Part shown: one piece after another, positions 33,263 through 46,218 of the stretch | Layout of the letters: each line of letters begins with the position of its first letter | How positions within the stretch are numbered: the stretch's first letter is position 1 | DNA from: Acholoe squamosa | Lineage: Eukaryota > Annelida > Polychaeta > Phyllodocida > Polynoidae | Direction: 5' to 3' | Length of the DNA: 64,000 bases | Assembly (NCBI GenBank): GCA_949317995.1 | Contig: OX439040.1 | Coordinates: forward strand, 78,217,972 to 78,281,971 | Program-made: the position numbers and the translations under genes | The notes under the pieces: generated by a model | The model's database searches: none | What the model saw: only the letters and a program-made list of their open reading frames with translations | Told to the model about the DNA's origin: nothing

Positions 33263-33378
33263 AATAAACAACAACTTTCTTCACATCGAGACTGTCTGTT
33301 GTCCTATAAATGCACTCAAATGCATTTGTGCATTATAGGACAACAGGCAGCCAAGATGTGAAGAAGGAGTTGTCTATT
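33263..33378. repeat. 116-bp hairpin
   Basis: Arms share TTCTTCACATC, CTGTTGTCCTATAA and TGCA in inverse order around CTCAAATGCATTTG. Confidence 0.9.
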
Positions 33379-34011
33379 GTCTTATAAAACACTGAACATT
33401 TCATTCAATACAATCAAGAACCCAATCACGGTCTAGACCAATTAATAGCCCTTGACTTGTTTACAACTATGATGACATTACCCAGGTGTGCATTATACTC
33501 CTATAATGCACTCAAGGTCACTTCTAATGCTCAGCAGAGTAAAACCCATTTTATAAAGGGCGATAGAAATTGTATAACAATAGAATATTTCTATCCAGCG
33601 TTCACTTCGGGTACATGATGTTAACAGATGGTTTATTTAACTTGGTGGATTTTTTTACTTCCTCCTACACAAAATGTACTTTTCTTTTCAGTCATTCTAT
33701 TTATTACGGATATGATACCTACGCATCCATGGATTGAAGCAAAAATAAAATGAAGTATTATAAATTTGATGTCACAAAAAAAACCTAATTCACCTAGATG
33801 GGTCCACAGATTTACAAATTATAAATACTGCTAATGGTTCTCACTCTGCCAACACCATGCCCTGGAGGTAGGCTTAATGCCATGTGTTTGAAGGCCCCTG
33901 TCAATCTGCCCTGGAGGCTGACAATTGCCTATTAGTGCCTATTCTAAAAGCAATACCAATAACTCCCTCCTGGGCCTAGCACAAAACCATCTGTTCATAG
34001 CTCAAAATCAG
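33379..34011. other. No gene recognised
   Basis: No supported ORF or repeat. Confidence 0.5.
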
Positions 34012-34969
34012 CTTAAGCCTTCAAGGGCCGCTGATGCAGGAGTGAATCATGCTAATTTGACGTCACGATGCACTAATGAAGTGCTGACAAGACTTCTTGC
34101 CAGCACTTCATTGGAGCATCATGCCGACCCTCCGGGATGATGATCAACCCCACAGGGTCGCCATGATGCACACATGACGCCCTGGTGAGTATACTCAGAT
34201 CAGCAGGGCTGTATTCATGCATCATGAAAACCAATGGGCGTTAAAGGGTTAAGACATTTCAAGGAACAACCAAAGGGAACCACCAACCACACATGCACAT
34301 GAAAAAAAAGACAAAAAAAAATCAATGATAATAATCACCGTACCCATCAAATGAGGCCGATTGAAGTCGCCATTTCAAAATGATAGTGCAGAAAGAAAAT
34401 GGACTGTTTGTTGTTAAAAGCACGTTTGACATTTCGCTGTAAGGCCCTGAGGGCCAGTGTAGTAGTGACACCGTGTGGATACCTAGTATGTTAACCCTTC
34501 AAGGGCTGCTGATGCACTAATGCATCATGCCTATTTGTCGTCATGATGCACCAATGAAGTGCTGACGAGACTGCTCACTAGCACTTCATTGGAGCATCAT
34601 GCTGACCGTCCTGGAGTGTATCAAACAGGCAGATGCTTGAATGCAGCTCCGGCGAGTTATGGTACTCGTCAGGGCTGCATTCATGCAGCATGATGAGCAA
34701 TGGGCATGATGCATTTATGCATCAGCAACCCATAAAGGGTTAAAGGTGGATACTGTATCAATGTATCATGCCCATTGGTCGACATGATGTGGGAATGTAG
34801 CCCAGAGCTACATTTGTGCATCATGCCAAATCTACAGGTTTAATACACTCCCAGACGGATGTCAGCATGATGCATCAATGAAGTTCCAATGTGCAGACTC
34901 TCCAGCACTTCACTGGTCCAATTGCTTGGCATGATGCATTCTTACATGAAGCATCCCTTAGAGAGTTGG
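34012..34969. mobile_element. Three family P elements
   Basis: Copies at about 34012-34252, 34491-34742 and 34743-34969. The second is nearly complete, with TTAACCCTTCAAGGGCTGCTG on the left and CATCAGCAACCCATAAAGGGTTAA on the right; the third directly adjoins it. All carry the paired CAATGAAGTGCTG and GAATGCAGC stems. Confidence 0.85.
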
Positions 34970-35139
34970 CTAGTAAAGCCTGATCTGGCCCGAGGCGGGA
35001 AGGCTTTTCAGTTTGCAGCCGCCAATTTCATAATCACAAATCAATGGCTTGGCCTGCATGGCAGCGGGTACAGAGGCTGTGGCCAAAGTGAAATCAAATA
35101 CTTTTATACTGAAGAACATTGGAGCTGCCACCATTACCT

Positions 35140-35377
35140 TACCCTTTAAGGACTGCTGATGCATCATGCATATTGAGCATCATGATGCATGAATGCAGCC
35201 CTGGCGAGTGACTCACCAGGGCTGCACTCAAGCAACATGCCGACTCTGTGGGATTTTCATACACCCGCAGCATTGGTATAACGCTTCAATGAAGTCCTGG
35301 CAATCAGCACTCCATTGATGAATCATGAAAACCAATGGGCATAATGCACCCCTGCATTAGCAGCCTTTAAGGTGTTA
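35140..35377. mobile_element. Family P element
   Basis: TACCCTTTAAGGACTGCTGA at the left and AGCAGCCTTTAAGG at the right; the GAATGCAGCCCTGGCGAGTG stem pairs with its inverse. Confidence 0.85.
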
Positions 35378-36696
35378 GAAGCTGTTACTTCTGTGGGGAG
35401 AGGAGGAGACTTTGTTCTTCTGGCTTTGCCCCCCCCCTCTCCTCCCTTGAGAGCTGGAGGGGGGGCAACCATTGGTAATACATCCCCCGCCTCCAGGGAC
35501 GACTCTCTAATCCTCTACTGCTCACAATGTACTTAAATGCATCATGGCCATTGGTCACCATGATGCATGATATCAGTTCTAGTGAGTAACTCCCCAGTGG
35601 GCTGTTGCGAAAAGATTGAGTTATTGCTTTTCAGGGTAGGTACCTCACTTCCCACGTCCCTCCTCTACTTAACCACTCAGAATCACTTCTGGCACTCTAC
35701 CCAAGAAGTAGTCACTTTCCCTCAAATCAAACTGTGTTGCCTAAAGTGGTCACGCCTGAGTGCTTCCCAGACTGCCCACACCTACAAACTTATGCGACAG
35801 AGTGTAGGAAGCAACTTCAAGTTGAGGGTTTGTTATTAAGCACTTCTGGACCACTTCTGTTGGGAAGTGCCATTTGGCAATGCAATAGAGGAGAGACTAC
35901 CAAAGATGAATGCCTTCCGTTTTTGGAAGTACACCACCAACAGAAGTGACTTCCAATGGTTTAGCAACAACCACCTGTGCTACTACAACTATGCCTCACC
36001 TGACCCTTCAGAATTGAATATAAGACACTCCAAAAAAGAGTCGACATTATGCACCAATACAGTGTAGAATAGTAGATGCACCAGCACTACATTTATGCAT
36101 CATACTGACAAAAGAACATGGACATGCCTTGGCCCTTAAAGGGTTTAAGTTACCTAAATGAGAAAACAGGGCTGGTGGCTGCAGAAGGAATATAAAGGAT
36201 GCATATCTAGCCGATGTCAGCCCATATAGGAAGCTGCTTTTTTTTCCTTTAGTTTTTTTTTTTTTTTGGGGGGGGATATAGCCTTACATAGGAGGGCCCT
36301 CCTTAAACTATTGTTGGGGGAGGCCCCTCCTTTTTTTACTACGTTCATGTGTCATGTCTAATAATAATGATGAATTCCATTCAATTGCATATAGAACTTA
36401 TTAAAAAAGACACCAGAACATGTTGAGCTTTCCCACCTGTGCACGTTGAAATGTAAGCTGATAGGAATGATGTTGGTGAGAGAGAGATTTTGGCAAGACC
36501 CTCCAGAACGTCCAATGAGGCTCACTGCGCGTTTATCCTCGTGAAACAGCCGCGCCTTATACCTGAGGTATAACGGTACCAAATACATGTATGTATGTGT
36601 AGGGGCAGTGGATGGTGGTTGTAGCTGATGGGGAGGAGTGTAGGGGCAGTAATTCTCAGGAGCGTGTTGCTCCTATGGTAGAAAGAGCTGTCAGTA
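35378..36696. other. No gene recognised
   Basis: Three overlapping + strand ORFs (35567-36067) have no recognised domain. Family P fragments lie near 35537-35600 and 36040-36140, and G/T-rich runs near 36236-36270. Confidence 0.5.
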
Positions 36697-36805
36697 GGTA
36701 CCCTCTTTTCAAAAGAAGTCATGCTCTGCTTCAGCATTCAACTTGCACTCACCACATTAGTCTGAAAAGTCATCTGCCTTGTTTAAAACAGAGAGAGCTG
36801 CACTA
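36697..36805 (+). repeat. Dispersed repeat R, copy 2
   Basis: Shares GGTACCCTCTT, CACTCACCACATTAG and CTGCCTTGTTTAAAA with the copy at 21515-21770. Confidence 0.65.
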
Positions 36806-36957
36806 TATTATTATTATTCTGACTGACTGACTTCTCCTAACTAGGTACCTACTCAAATCCCCCTTTTTTAGCACCATACTTGAATGACCACTTGTGAGCA
36901 ACAAAAGGGACAAGTTATAGCTACATGAAAAGAAAGGACAGGAAACAAGGGCATTTT

Positions 36958-37218
36958 TAACCCTTTAAGAGCCGCTGATGCATTTTTGCATCATGCCCAT
37001 TGGTCTTCATGATGCACCAATGAAGTGGTGGTGAAACTGCTCTCCAGCACTTCATTGGAGCATCATGCCGACAACCCGGGTCAATATATAAGCTCCCAGA
37101 GGGTCAGCATGATGCTCCAATGAAGTGCTGGCAAGCAGTGTCGCCAGCACTTCATTGGTGCATCATGATGACCAATGGGCATGATGCATTCCTGCATCAG
37201 CGGCCTTGAAAGGGTTAA
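36958..37218. mobile_element. Family P element, best-preserved copy
   Basis: TTAACCCTTTAAGAGCCGCTG and CAGCGGCCTTGAAAGGGTTAA bound it. Two CAATGAAGTGCTGG stems with partners and several GATGCAT/ATGCATC pairs make nearly the whole element fold on itself. Confidence 0.9.
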
Positions 37219-37360
37219 TCAGCTCTTCCTTTTACTATAAAAGCAACACCCTCCTGTACTCGGTTGACTGACACCCAGGGAACAGTCTCCGGGTAATCAC
37301 TGCCCCCTAGTGTGTATCATACCGATCTGGGTGTGGTTGGAAGGTGAGAACATCAGGCCA

Positions 37361-37432
37361 GGGGAAGTAGCTCAGAGGTAGAGCAGCCGCTTCGAAGTTG
37401 GAGGGCCCCGGGTTAGGATCCCGGATTCTCCA
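37361..37432 (+). repeat. tRNA-derived SINE head, copy 1
   Basis: 72 nt with box A TAGCTCAGAGGTAGAGC and box B GGGTTAGGATCCC. Same length and frame of stems as 57384-57455, 61938-62009 and 62302-62373. Acceptor and anticodon stems are imperfect here. Confidence 0.75.
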
Positions 37433-37569
37433 GAACGTTTTCACTAATCTCTACATATGTATAACTGTGTAACACCTTAACCTGACTCTGTGGCACTTGT
37501 CCAAATCAATTCATCACTCAAACAGATTCAGCAGTAGATTTTTGGACATCCGCCACTAGGGGAAGTTCA

Positions 37570-37834
37570 TTAACCATTTAGAGACCGCTAATGCATAAAT
37601 GCTAATTGCCTACCGGTCGCCATAATGTATGAATGCAGCAGTGAAGAGCAGCTCACCAGGGCTACATTCAAGCATCATGCTGACGCATATATGATTGATG
37701 CACTCCAATATAGGGTCGGCATATGATGCTGAAATTAAGTGTCGGCAAATTCTTTGGACATAACTTCATTGGTGCATTATGCCCACTTCCATGGAGTATG
37801 ATTAGCCCCGTGAGGTTGGCATATAATTAAAGAG
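37570..37834. mobile_element. Family P element, diverged
   Basis: Left end TTAACCATTTAGAGACCGCT; inner GAATGCAGC and CATTGGTGCAT phrases remain; the right end is eroded. Confidence 0.7.
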
Positions 37835-38217
37835 TTCAGTTTTTCCTGCAGCATTACTCTAGCATGCTGGTAATCATGGGAGTGTACTAGTTACCAAGCC
37901 GAGTCTATGTAGGTGTTATCAATATACTAAGAGAGGGTTGGCCACTCAAGGGCATTTGCTGCCCTCTGGCAGATATCCTTTGAACTAGTTCCTAAACATA
38001 TAGCCATGAATGACAGAGGTGAGGAGGGATTTTGCCAAAGTTCCCCCTCACCTCTGTCACCAATGGCTATATATAGAAATAGAGCTGCCAGAGGGCAGCA
38101 TCAGTCCTAGAGTGTCACACCCTGTCCTTAGTATATAGATAACAACTATGCAGACTCAACTTGGTAACTAGTTTATGCCCATGCTGGTAATAAACATCGT
38201 CATCCTAAATTTACTAA

Positions 38218-38304
38218 ATGCAAGAAACTTGCCAGGGCTGCATCCATGCATCACGAGGACCAGAGAGTGATACATCAATGAACTATCTGCCTTCAAAGGG
38301 TTTA
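38218..38304. mobile_element. Family P fragment
   Basis: Right half only: GCCAGGGCTGCATCCATGCA then TTCAAAGGGTTTA. Confidence 0.65.
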
Positions 38305-38665
38305 GGCACTGTACAGCAAATAAAGGCTTAACCTTTTAATCCCTGGAATTAAGCTTTAACCGATTTTCATTTGAATTTAGCCACTACAAAACATACATTT
38401 ATATTATGATGCAATGCTTTAACTAATGCCATTTTATTGCATATTCATACAAGATACGAATTCATTTGTTTTTTTAAATTGACAGTTTACCCAAAAGGGC
38501 TTTATTAAAAGAGTGGATATTAAGTGGACGTCTCAAGGTGCACAATGAACGTCTCAAGTTGTTCAGGTGAAGATTTATTGAACAGAATGGTCTTAGAAAG
38601 GGTGAAAAACCACTAGTACAATGTACACATGGAATTCCGAAATGTAACAGGTATTAAACATCTTA

Positions 38666-39151
38666 GGGCCTTTCTCCACTAGGCGACAATTAGCCACAAC
38701 GACCATCGGTACCGTATGTCAGTATGTGATTGGGTTTGGGGTACTTCTACAGGAGGGTGTTGCGAAAGGACAGGAATTCAATTCTGTCGGAGGTGCTATT
38801 CCCAAATGGGAACTGACTACCCCCAAGCAATGACTTCTCCCCTGTTTTGCAGCAAGGTAATAGGTTATAGAATGGATTCTTAAGTTTTCATGAATTGGGG
38901 AATGCTTTCCAGTATGACTTACATTAAGAGGATTGATTCTGAGTGTAAGGTAAGAAGTTTGTTCTGAGCAGCAGAACAGCCAGGAACTGGAAGGTGAGTT
39001 ACGTCAGTGAGAATCCGATTCCGATTCTTTTCGCAATAGCCTCCAGTAGACCTATCGGTACCCAGATCGGTACCAAATCGTCTCAAAAAATCAAACATGT
39101 CATGACAGATATGTGCATCGTTCGTGATCATCGGATAGTGGAGACAGGCCC
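38666..39151. mobile_element. Harbinger-like MITE
   Basis: 486 bp with terminal inverted repeats GGGCCTTTCTCCACTAGGCG and, inverted, GGGCCTGTCTCCACTATCCG. The three bases TTA flank both sides directly (38663-38665 and 39152-39154). A 3-bp TWA target site and GGGCCTGT-type ends fit PIF/Harbinger elements. No transposase; the class assignment is inference from ends and target site. Confidence 0.75.
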
Positions 39152-39344
39152 TTAGAGCTAAATTGTCTTCTAATATAGTAGACCATCTATGCAGTATAAA
39201 GGGTTATAACCTGTTATACATTTTCCTATATATGGAATCATATTGTGTTTTATAGCAACACTTAAATGAAATTCACCCTTCATTGTTACAATCAACACGC
39301 CAAGAGAGGGTTAAAATGCAGAACAATGGCAGAAGTGTGTAAAT

Positions 39345-39600
39345 AAAATAATAGACATCTATAGCCACGAGAAAGTAGTGTTCAATTGATGTAACCTTGT
39401 ATTGTGCTTTTAGATATGAAAGGTGCGTTAGTACCTTAACATACAACACATCCAAGCACCTCGTCCCTGATGACATACATGTATACATGCACCGGGGTTA
39501 TTCTGGGATATATCAATAAAGTTTAAAGTTTGTAAACCAAGGGTATTGGCAGCTACAGGGGCATGGCAGAAAAGGGTAAGGACATGCCACCCTCCCCAAT
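39345..39600 (+). repeat. Dispersed repeat T, uninterrupted copy
   Basis: Shares ACGAGAAAGTAGT, CCTTAACAT, TATCAATAAAGTTTAAAGTT and GGTATTGGCAGCTACAGGGG with 45060-45150 plus 45800-45930. The second copy is split by a SINE-containing insertion. The AATAAA-containing phrase near the end suggests a retroposon or transcript 3' end. Confidence 0.75.
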
Positions 39601-39716
39601 AATCGGATGGTCCCCACTTTAGTCATCCCTGCCCCCTCCCGATAGATACATTTATAGTGAGGAGGGATGCAGGGATATATGTGCTTCTTACCCCTTTGGC
39701 CATTTTATGTGTTTAT

Positions 39717-42700
39717 AAGATCTATCACCGCTTAAATGAGAGATCTATCACCGCTTAAATGAGAGATCTATCACCGCTTAAATGAGAGATCTATATCATT
39801 GCTTAAATGAGAGGTCTATCACCGCTTAAATGAGAGATCTATCACCGCTTAAATGAGAGATCTATATCATTGCTTAAATGAGAGGTCTATCACCGCTTAA
39901 ATGAGAGGTCTATCACCGCTTAAATGAGAGGTCTATCAACGCTTAAATGAGAGATCTATCACCGCTTAAATGAGAGATCTATCACTGCTTAAATAAGAGG
40001 TATATCACCCTTAAATGACAGTTATATCACCGTTAAATGACAGGTCTATCACCCTTAAATGAGAGGTCTATCACCCTTAAATGAGAGATCTATCACTGCT
40101 TAAATGAGAGATCTATCACTGCTTAAATGACAGGTCTATCACCCTTAAATGACAGGTCAATCACCCTCAAATGAGAGGTCTATCACCCTTAAATGAGAGG
40201 TCTATCACTGCTTAAATGAGAGGTCTTTCACCCTTAAATGACAGGTCTATGACCCTTAAATGAGAGGTCTATCACCCTTAAATGAGAGATCTATCACCCT
40301 TAAATGAGAGGTCTTTCACCCTTAAATAAGAGATCTATCACCCTTGCATGAGAGGTCTTTCACCCTTAAATGAGAGGTCTTTCACCCTTAAATGAGAGGT
40401 CTATCACCCTAAAATGAGAGGTCTATCACCCTTAAATGAGAGGTCTTTCACCCTTAAATGAGAGGTCTATCACCCTTAAATGAGACATCTATCACCCTTA
40501 AATGAGAGGTCTATCACCCTTAAATAAGAGGTCTATCACCCTTAAATGAGAGGTCTTTCACCCTTAAATGAGAGATCTTTCACCCTGAAATGAGAGGTCT
40601 ATCACCCTTAAATGAGAGGTCTATCACCCTTAAATGAGAGATCTATCACCCTAAAATGAGAGGTCTATCACCCTTAAATGAGAGGTCTATCACCCTTAAA
40701 TGAGACATCTATCACCCTTAAATAAGAGGTCTATCACCCTTAAATGAGAGGTCTATCACCCTTAAATGAGAGATCTATCACCCTAAAATGAGAGGTCTAT
40801 CACCCTTAAATGAGACATCTATCACCCTTAAATGAGAGGTCTATCACCCTTAAATGAGAGGTCTATCAGCCTTGAATGAAAGGTCTATCACCTTTAAATG
40901 AGAGGTCTTTCACCCTTGCATGAGAGGTCTTTCACCCTTAAATGAGAGGTCTTTCACCCTTAAATGAGAGGTCTATCACCCTAAAATGAGAGGTCTATCA
41001 CCCTTAAATGAGAGGTCTATCACCCTTATATGAGAGACTTATCATCACTTAAATGAGAGATCTTTCACCCTTAAATGAGAGGTCTATCACCCTTAAATGA
41101 GAGATCTATCACCCTAAAATGAGAGGTCTATCACCCTTAAATGAGACATCTATCACCCTTAAATGAGAGGTCTATCACCCTTAAATGAGAGGTCTATCAG
41201 CCTTGAATGAAAGGTCTATCACCTTTAAATGAGAGGTCTTTCACCCTTAAATGAGAGACTTATCATCACTTAAATGAGATCTTTCACCCTTAAATGAGAG
41301 GTCTATCACTCTTAAATGAGAGGTCTATCACCCTTAAATGAGAGGTCTTTCACCCTTAAATGAGAGGTCTATCACCCTTAAATGAGACATCTATCACCCT
41401 TAAATAAGAGGTCTATCACCCTTAAATGAGAGGTCTATCACCCTTAAATGAGACATCTATCGCCCTTAAATGAGACATCTATCACCCTTAAATGAGAGGT
41501 CTATCACCCTTAAATAAGAGGTCTATCACCCTTAAATGAGAGGTCTTTCACCCTTAAATGAGAGATCTTTCACCCTTAAATGAGAGGTCTATCACCCTTA
41601 AATGAGAGGTCTATCACCCTTAAATGAGAGATCTATCACCCTAAAAATAAAGGTCTATCACCCTTAAATGAGAGGTCTATCACCCTTAAATGAGACATCT
41701 ATCACCCTTAAATAAGAGGTCTATCACCCTTAAATGAGAGGTCTTTCATTCTTAAATGAGAGGTCTATCACCCTTAAATGAGAGGTCTTTCACCCTTAAA
41801 TGAGACATCTATCACCCTTAAATGAGAGGTCTATCACCCTTATATGAGGGACTTATCATCACTTAAATGAGAGATCTTTCACCCTTAAATGAGAGGTCTA
41901 TCACCCTTAAATGAGAGGTCTATCACCCTTAAATGAGAGGTCTATCACCCTTAAATGAGACATCTATCACCCTTAAATGAGAGGTCTATCACCCTTAAAT
42001 GAGAGGTCTATCAGCCTTGAATGAAAGGTCTATCACCTTTAAATGAGAGGTCTATCACTCTTAAATGAGAGGTCTATCACCCTTAAATGAGAGGTCTTTC
42101 ACCCTTAAATGAGAGGTCTATCACCCTTAAATGAGATATCTATCACCCTTAAATAAGAGGTCTATCACCCATAAATGAGAGGTCTATCACCCTTAAATGA
42201 GACATCTATCGCCCTTAAATGAGACATCTATCACCCTTAAATGAGAGGTCTATCACCCTTAAATGAGAGGTCTATCACCCTTAAATGAGAGATCTATCAC
42301 CCTAAAATGAAAGGTCTATCACCCTTAAATGAGAGGTCTATCACCCTTAAATGAGACATCTATCACCCTTAAATAAGAGGTCTATCACCCTTAAATGAGA
42401 GGTCTTTCATTCTTAAATGAGAGGTCTATCACCCTTAAATGAGAGGTCTTTCACCCTTAAATGAGACATCTATCACCCTTAAATGAGAGGTCTATCACCC
42501 TTATATGAGAGACTTATCATCACTTAAATGAGAGATCTTTCACCCTTAAATGAGAGGTCTATCACCCTTAAATGAGAGGTCTATCACCCTTAAATGAGAG
42601 GTCTATCACCCTTAAATGAGACATCTATCACCCTTAAATGAGAGGTCTATCACCCTTAAATGAGAGGTCTATCAGCCTTGAATGAAAGGTCTATCACCTT

Positions 42701-43940
42701 TAAATGAGAGGTCTTTCACCCTTAAATGAGAGACTTATCATCACTTAAATGAGATCTTTCACCCTTAAATGAGAGGTCTATCACTCTTAAATGAGAGACT
42801 TATCATCACTTAAATGAGGTCTTTCACCCTTAAATGAGACATCTATCACCTTTAAATGAGAGGTCTATCACCCTTATATGAGAGACTTATCATCACTTAA
42901 ATGAGATCTTTCACCCTTAAATGAGACATCTATCACCTTTAAATGAGAGGTCTATCACCCTTATATGAGAGACTTATCATCACTTAAATGAGATCTTTCA
43001 CCCTTAAATGAGAGGTCTTTCACCCTTAAATGAGAGGTCTTTCACCCTTAAATGAGAGATCTATCACCCTTAAATTAGAGATCTATCACCCTTAAATGAG
43101 AGGTCTATCACCCTTAAATGAGAGATCTATCACCCTTAAATGAGGCGTCTATCACCTTTATATGAGAGACTTATCATCACTTAAATGAGAGATCTTTCAC
43201 CCTTAAATGAGAGATCTATCACCCTTAAATGAGAGGTCCATAACCCTTAAATGAGGGGTCTATAAACCTTAAATGAGAGGTCTATCACCCTTATATGAGA
43301 GACTTATAATCACTTAAATGAGAGATCTTTCACCCTTAAATGAGAGATCTTTCACCCTTAAATGATCTATCACCCTTATAGGATAGGTCTATCACCCTTA
43401 AATTAGAGGTCAATCACCCTTAAATGAGAGGTCTATCACCCTTATATGAGAGACTTATAATCACTTAAATGAGAGATCTTTCACCCTTAAATGAGAGATC
43501 TTTCACCCTTAAATGATCTATCACCGTTATAGGATAGGTCTATCACCCTTAAATTAGAGGTCAATCACCCTTAAATGAGAGGTCTATCACCCTTAAATGA
43601 GAGGTCTATCACTGCTTAAATGAGAGATCTTTCACCCTTAAATGAGAGGTCCATAACCCTTAAATGAGAGGCCCATCACCCTTAAATCAGAGATCTATCA
43701 CCTTTAAATGAGACATCTATCACCTTTAAATGAGAGATCTATCACCCTTAAATAAGAGATCTATCACCCTGAAATGAGAGATCTATCACCCTTAAATGAG
43801 AGGCCTATCACCCTTATATGAGAGACTTATCATCACTTAAATGAGAGATCTTTCACCCTTAAATGAGAGATCTATCACCCTTAAATGAGACATCTATCAC
43901 CTTTAAATGAGAGATCTATCACCCTTAAATGAGAGATCTA
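39717..43940 (+). repeat. 4.2-kb satellite of 22-23-bp units
   Basis: Roughly 190 units of GAGGTCTATCACCCTTAAAT plus GA. The first ten or so are 23 bp with CACCGCTTAAATGA, and the rest mostly 22 bp. A divergent unit, GAGACTTATCATCACTTAAA, recurs inside multi-unit blocks, showing higher-order duplication (for example near 41030, 41250, 41850 and 42510). Confidence 0.95.
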
Positions 43941-44261
43941 CATCCTCAGCCCCGATTGTAAATCGGCAATAGCTTGCCCTGTACTGGGTATGGGGCAAGC
44001 GCCTACTGTTTTCCAAAAATAAAAGCAATGTACTGTAAATAGCTTGGCGCAGTTTGTATCAGCCCTTAAATGTAGGACTGCACTCAAACACCTGCACAAA
44101 TGCCAATCCAACAAGTATAATACCAAACGTTTTAACTGACGATTTGCTATCCTATGATGTACATAACTTTGAACATTAAACCTATTTATAAGAGTTGTCG
44201 CATTGTATTGAAGTGTTAATGTTCTAATTAAAAAAGATGCTCATCTATATCTTATACCCTC
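43941..44261. other. No gene recognised
   Basis: No supported ORF; borders the satellite. Confidence 0.5.
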
Positions 44262-44430
44262 TGTCTGTCCGTCTCTGTCTCCCTTTCTCTGTCTTTCTGT
44301 CTCTCTGTCTTTCTGTTTGTCTGTCTGTCTGTCTCTGTCTCTCTCGCTCTCTCTCTCTCGTTCCGTCTCTCTGCCCTTTCTACTGCCTCTCTTCATCTCT
44401 TATCCTCTCTCCATCCCTGTCTCTTTCTCG
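44262..44430. repeat. CTGT/CT-rich microsatellite
   Basis: Imperfect run of CTGT and CTCT units. The Leu/Ser/Val-rich ORF across it (44237-44485) is low complexity. Confidence 0.85.
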
Positions 44431-44682
44431 CTTGGGGAGCAGCCAGCCTTATTCCAAAGCATTTTCTAAGGTACTCGCTAAATAATGATGAATTTACGAT
44501 AAAAAAAAGCCATATGTACAGATCTAGTAGGTAAATAGCTATCGTGCTAATCGGATAGATTATTCACATGACATTGCTCTAAGTCTATTCTCTAGAATAG
44601 CAGGTGGTAGGTAATCTTCACCACTGTCTGGGTGATATCATCTGCTTTGTCTTAATATTAGCAAAGCTCTTTCAGAGAACGC

Positions 44683-44822
44683 CTTAAGCCTTTAAGGGCC
44701 GCTGATGCAGGCGTGAATCATGCCCATCGGTCATCATGATGCACCAATGAAGTGCTGGCGAGACTGCCGACCAGCACTTCATTGCAGCATCATGTAAGTT
44801 TGGCATGATGCATCAATGAAGC
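44683..44822. mobile_element. Family P element, truncated
   Basis: CTTAAGCCTTTAAGGGCCGC then the CAATGAAGTGCTGGCGAG stem and its inverse; the right half is missing. Confidence 0.85.
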
Positions 44823-45059
44823 CTCGCTGTCATCAGCTGCTTGTAGCTGTGCCCTGATTGCCATCAGCTGCATGTGGCCCAAACAGTGACAAGATTTCCC
44901 ATGGCGTTAAGGTCCACATTTCGTCAGTGCTGCAGGCTTCAGGCATGTCATTTCTGTCCAATGAATGTATAGTACTAAAGTAGTGCATATATGGAGCGTG
45001 AGGATTTAAAGGGTTAAACTCCATTACAACGGCAGACGTATACATATCTGAATACAACA

Positions 45060-45930
45060 ATAGAAATCTAGCAACGAGAAAGTAGTCTTAAACTGATCTA
45101 ACCTTGTGCTTTCAGATATCAAAAGGTGTGTTAGTGCCTTAACATGCAACACATCCTCAATGACTCGAACCCGGATCTCTGGCATGACATTCCAGCATGC
45201 TAACCATTACACCACAATCCCGTGCATAATATTTCCACCTTCCAACTACACCTGGATCGGTATGACACACACTAGGAGAGCAGTGACCACCAGGTAACTG
45301 GCTCCTGAGAGACGGTCTACCAGGTACAGGGATTTCTGGTCCCCTACACTCATCCCAATTAGATTCAACCTAGGGTTCCTACAGATTCCCGGGACTAGTA
45401 CTGAGTCATGTCCAGGTCCCGTATGTTCCGTTCCCGGAACCACCTGGAGGTGCTCCCTGTTTCCAAGGCCCTCAGTACCAGCAGGTTGAAACGTATCTGT
45501 GTCATACCGGCCCAGGCACCGAGTTCCCCGATCCCCTATCACAATGATGTGAGGACCGGCTCGGTGATCCTACCAGTGGAGAGGACTGTAAAAATATCTA
45601 GGATCACAGGGACTCAAACCCAGATCTCTGGCATGACATTCCAGCATGCTGACCATTATACCACGATCCCATGCCTGATATTTCCACCCTCCAATTACAC
45701 CTGGATCGGTATGACACACACTAGGGGAGCAGTGACCACCAGGTAACCGGCTCCTGAGAGTCGGTCTACCAGTTACAGGGATTTCCGGTCCCCTACACAT
45801 ATATATGTGTACCTAAGTTATTCTGGGAAATATCAATAAAGTTTAAAGTTTGTAAACCAAAGGTATTGGCAGCTACAGGGGTATGGGAGAAAAAGGTGAG
45901 GGTAGGGGCCTGCCACCCTCCTCAATAATC
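45060..45930 (+). repeat. Dispersed repeat T, copy split by a SINE-bearing insertion
   Basis: Left part 45060-45150 and right part 45800-45930 match 39345-39600. The intervening 650 bp is absent from that copy, which therefore shows the pre-insertion state. Confidence 0.75.
45150..45800 (-). mobile_element. tRNA-derived SINE, 1.4 tandem units
   Basis: A 190-bp segment (45160-45349) is repeated at 45609-45799, a spacing of about 450 bp. On the minus strand each repeat contains a tRNA-like head: box A-like GTGGTGTAATGGTTAGCAT and box B-like CCGGGTTCGAGTC (45162-45221 and 45610-45670). The 260 bp between the copies have no recognised relative. Confidence 0.75.
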
Positions 45931-45950
45931 CTCAATAACCCTCTGTAGCC

Positions 45951-46053
45951 TTCAATGCAGTGCTGGTGAGCAGTCTCGCCAGCACTTCATTGGTGCAACA
46001 TGACGACCAATGGTCATGATGCACTCCTGCATTAGGGGCCTTTAAAGGGTTAA
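45951..46053. mobile_element. Family P element, right half
   Basis: CAATGCAGTGCTGGTGAG stem with its partner, ending GGGGCCTTTAAAGGGTTAA. Confidence 0.8.
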
Positions 46054-46218
46054 TTAAACCGAGGCTCCAAAGCTACAGTAGTGTTACCAGTGGCACACAT
46101 ATCCCTTTGTTCTGTTTGTAATTGTTTGCATTTAAAGTTGAGGAAGAAAGGTACTAATGTAATGAAAAACTCACATAACGGTAAGTCCTATGAAATGCAA
46201 GTGCAAATGTTGTGGTGC

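Noticed and set aside
35567-36067. Cys-containing overlapping ORFs as a possible exon
   Set aside because: No recognised domain, three frames open, no clear splice sites, and family P fragments on both sides.
45160-45799. LTRs of a small LTR retrotransposon
   Set aside because: The 190-bp direct repeats lack TG...CA ends and contain tRNA-like polymerase III boxes, so a tandem SINE is more likely.
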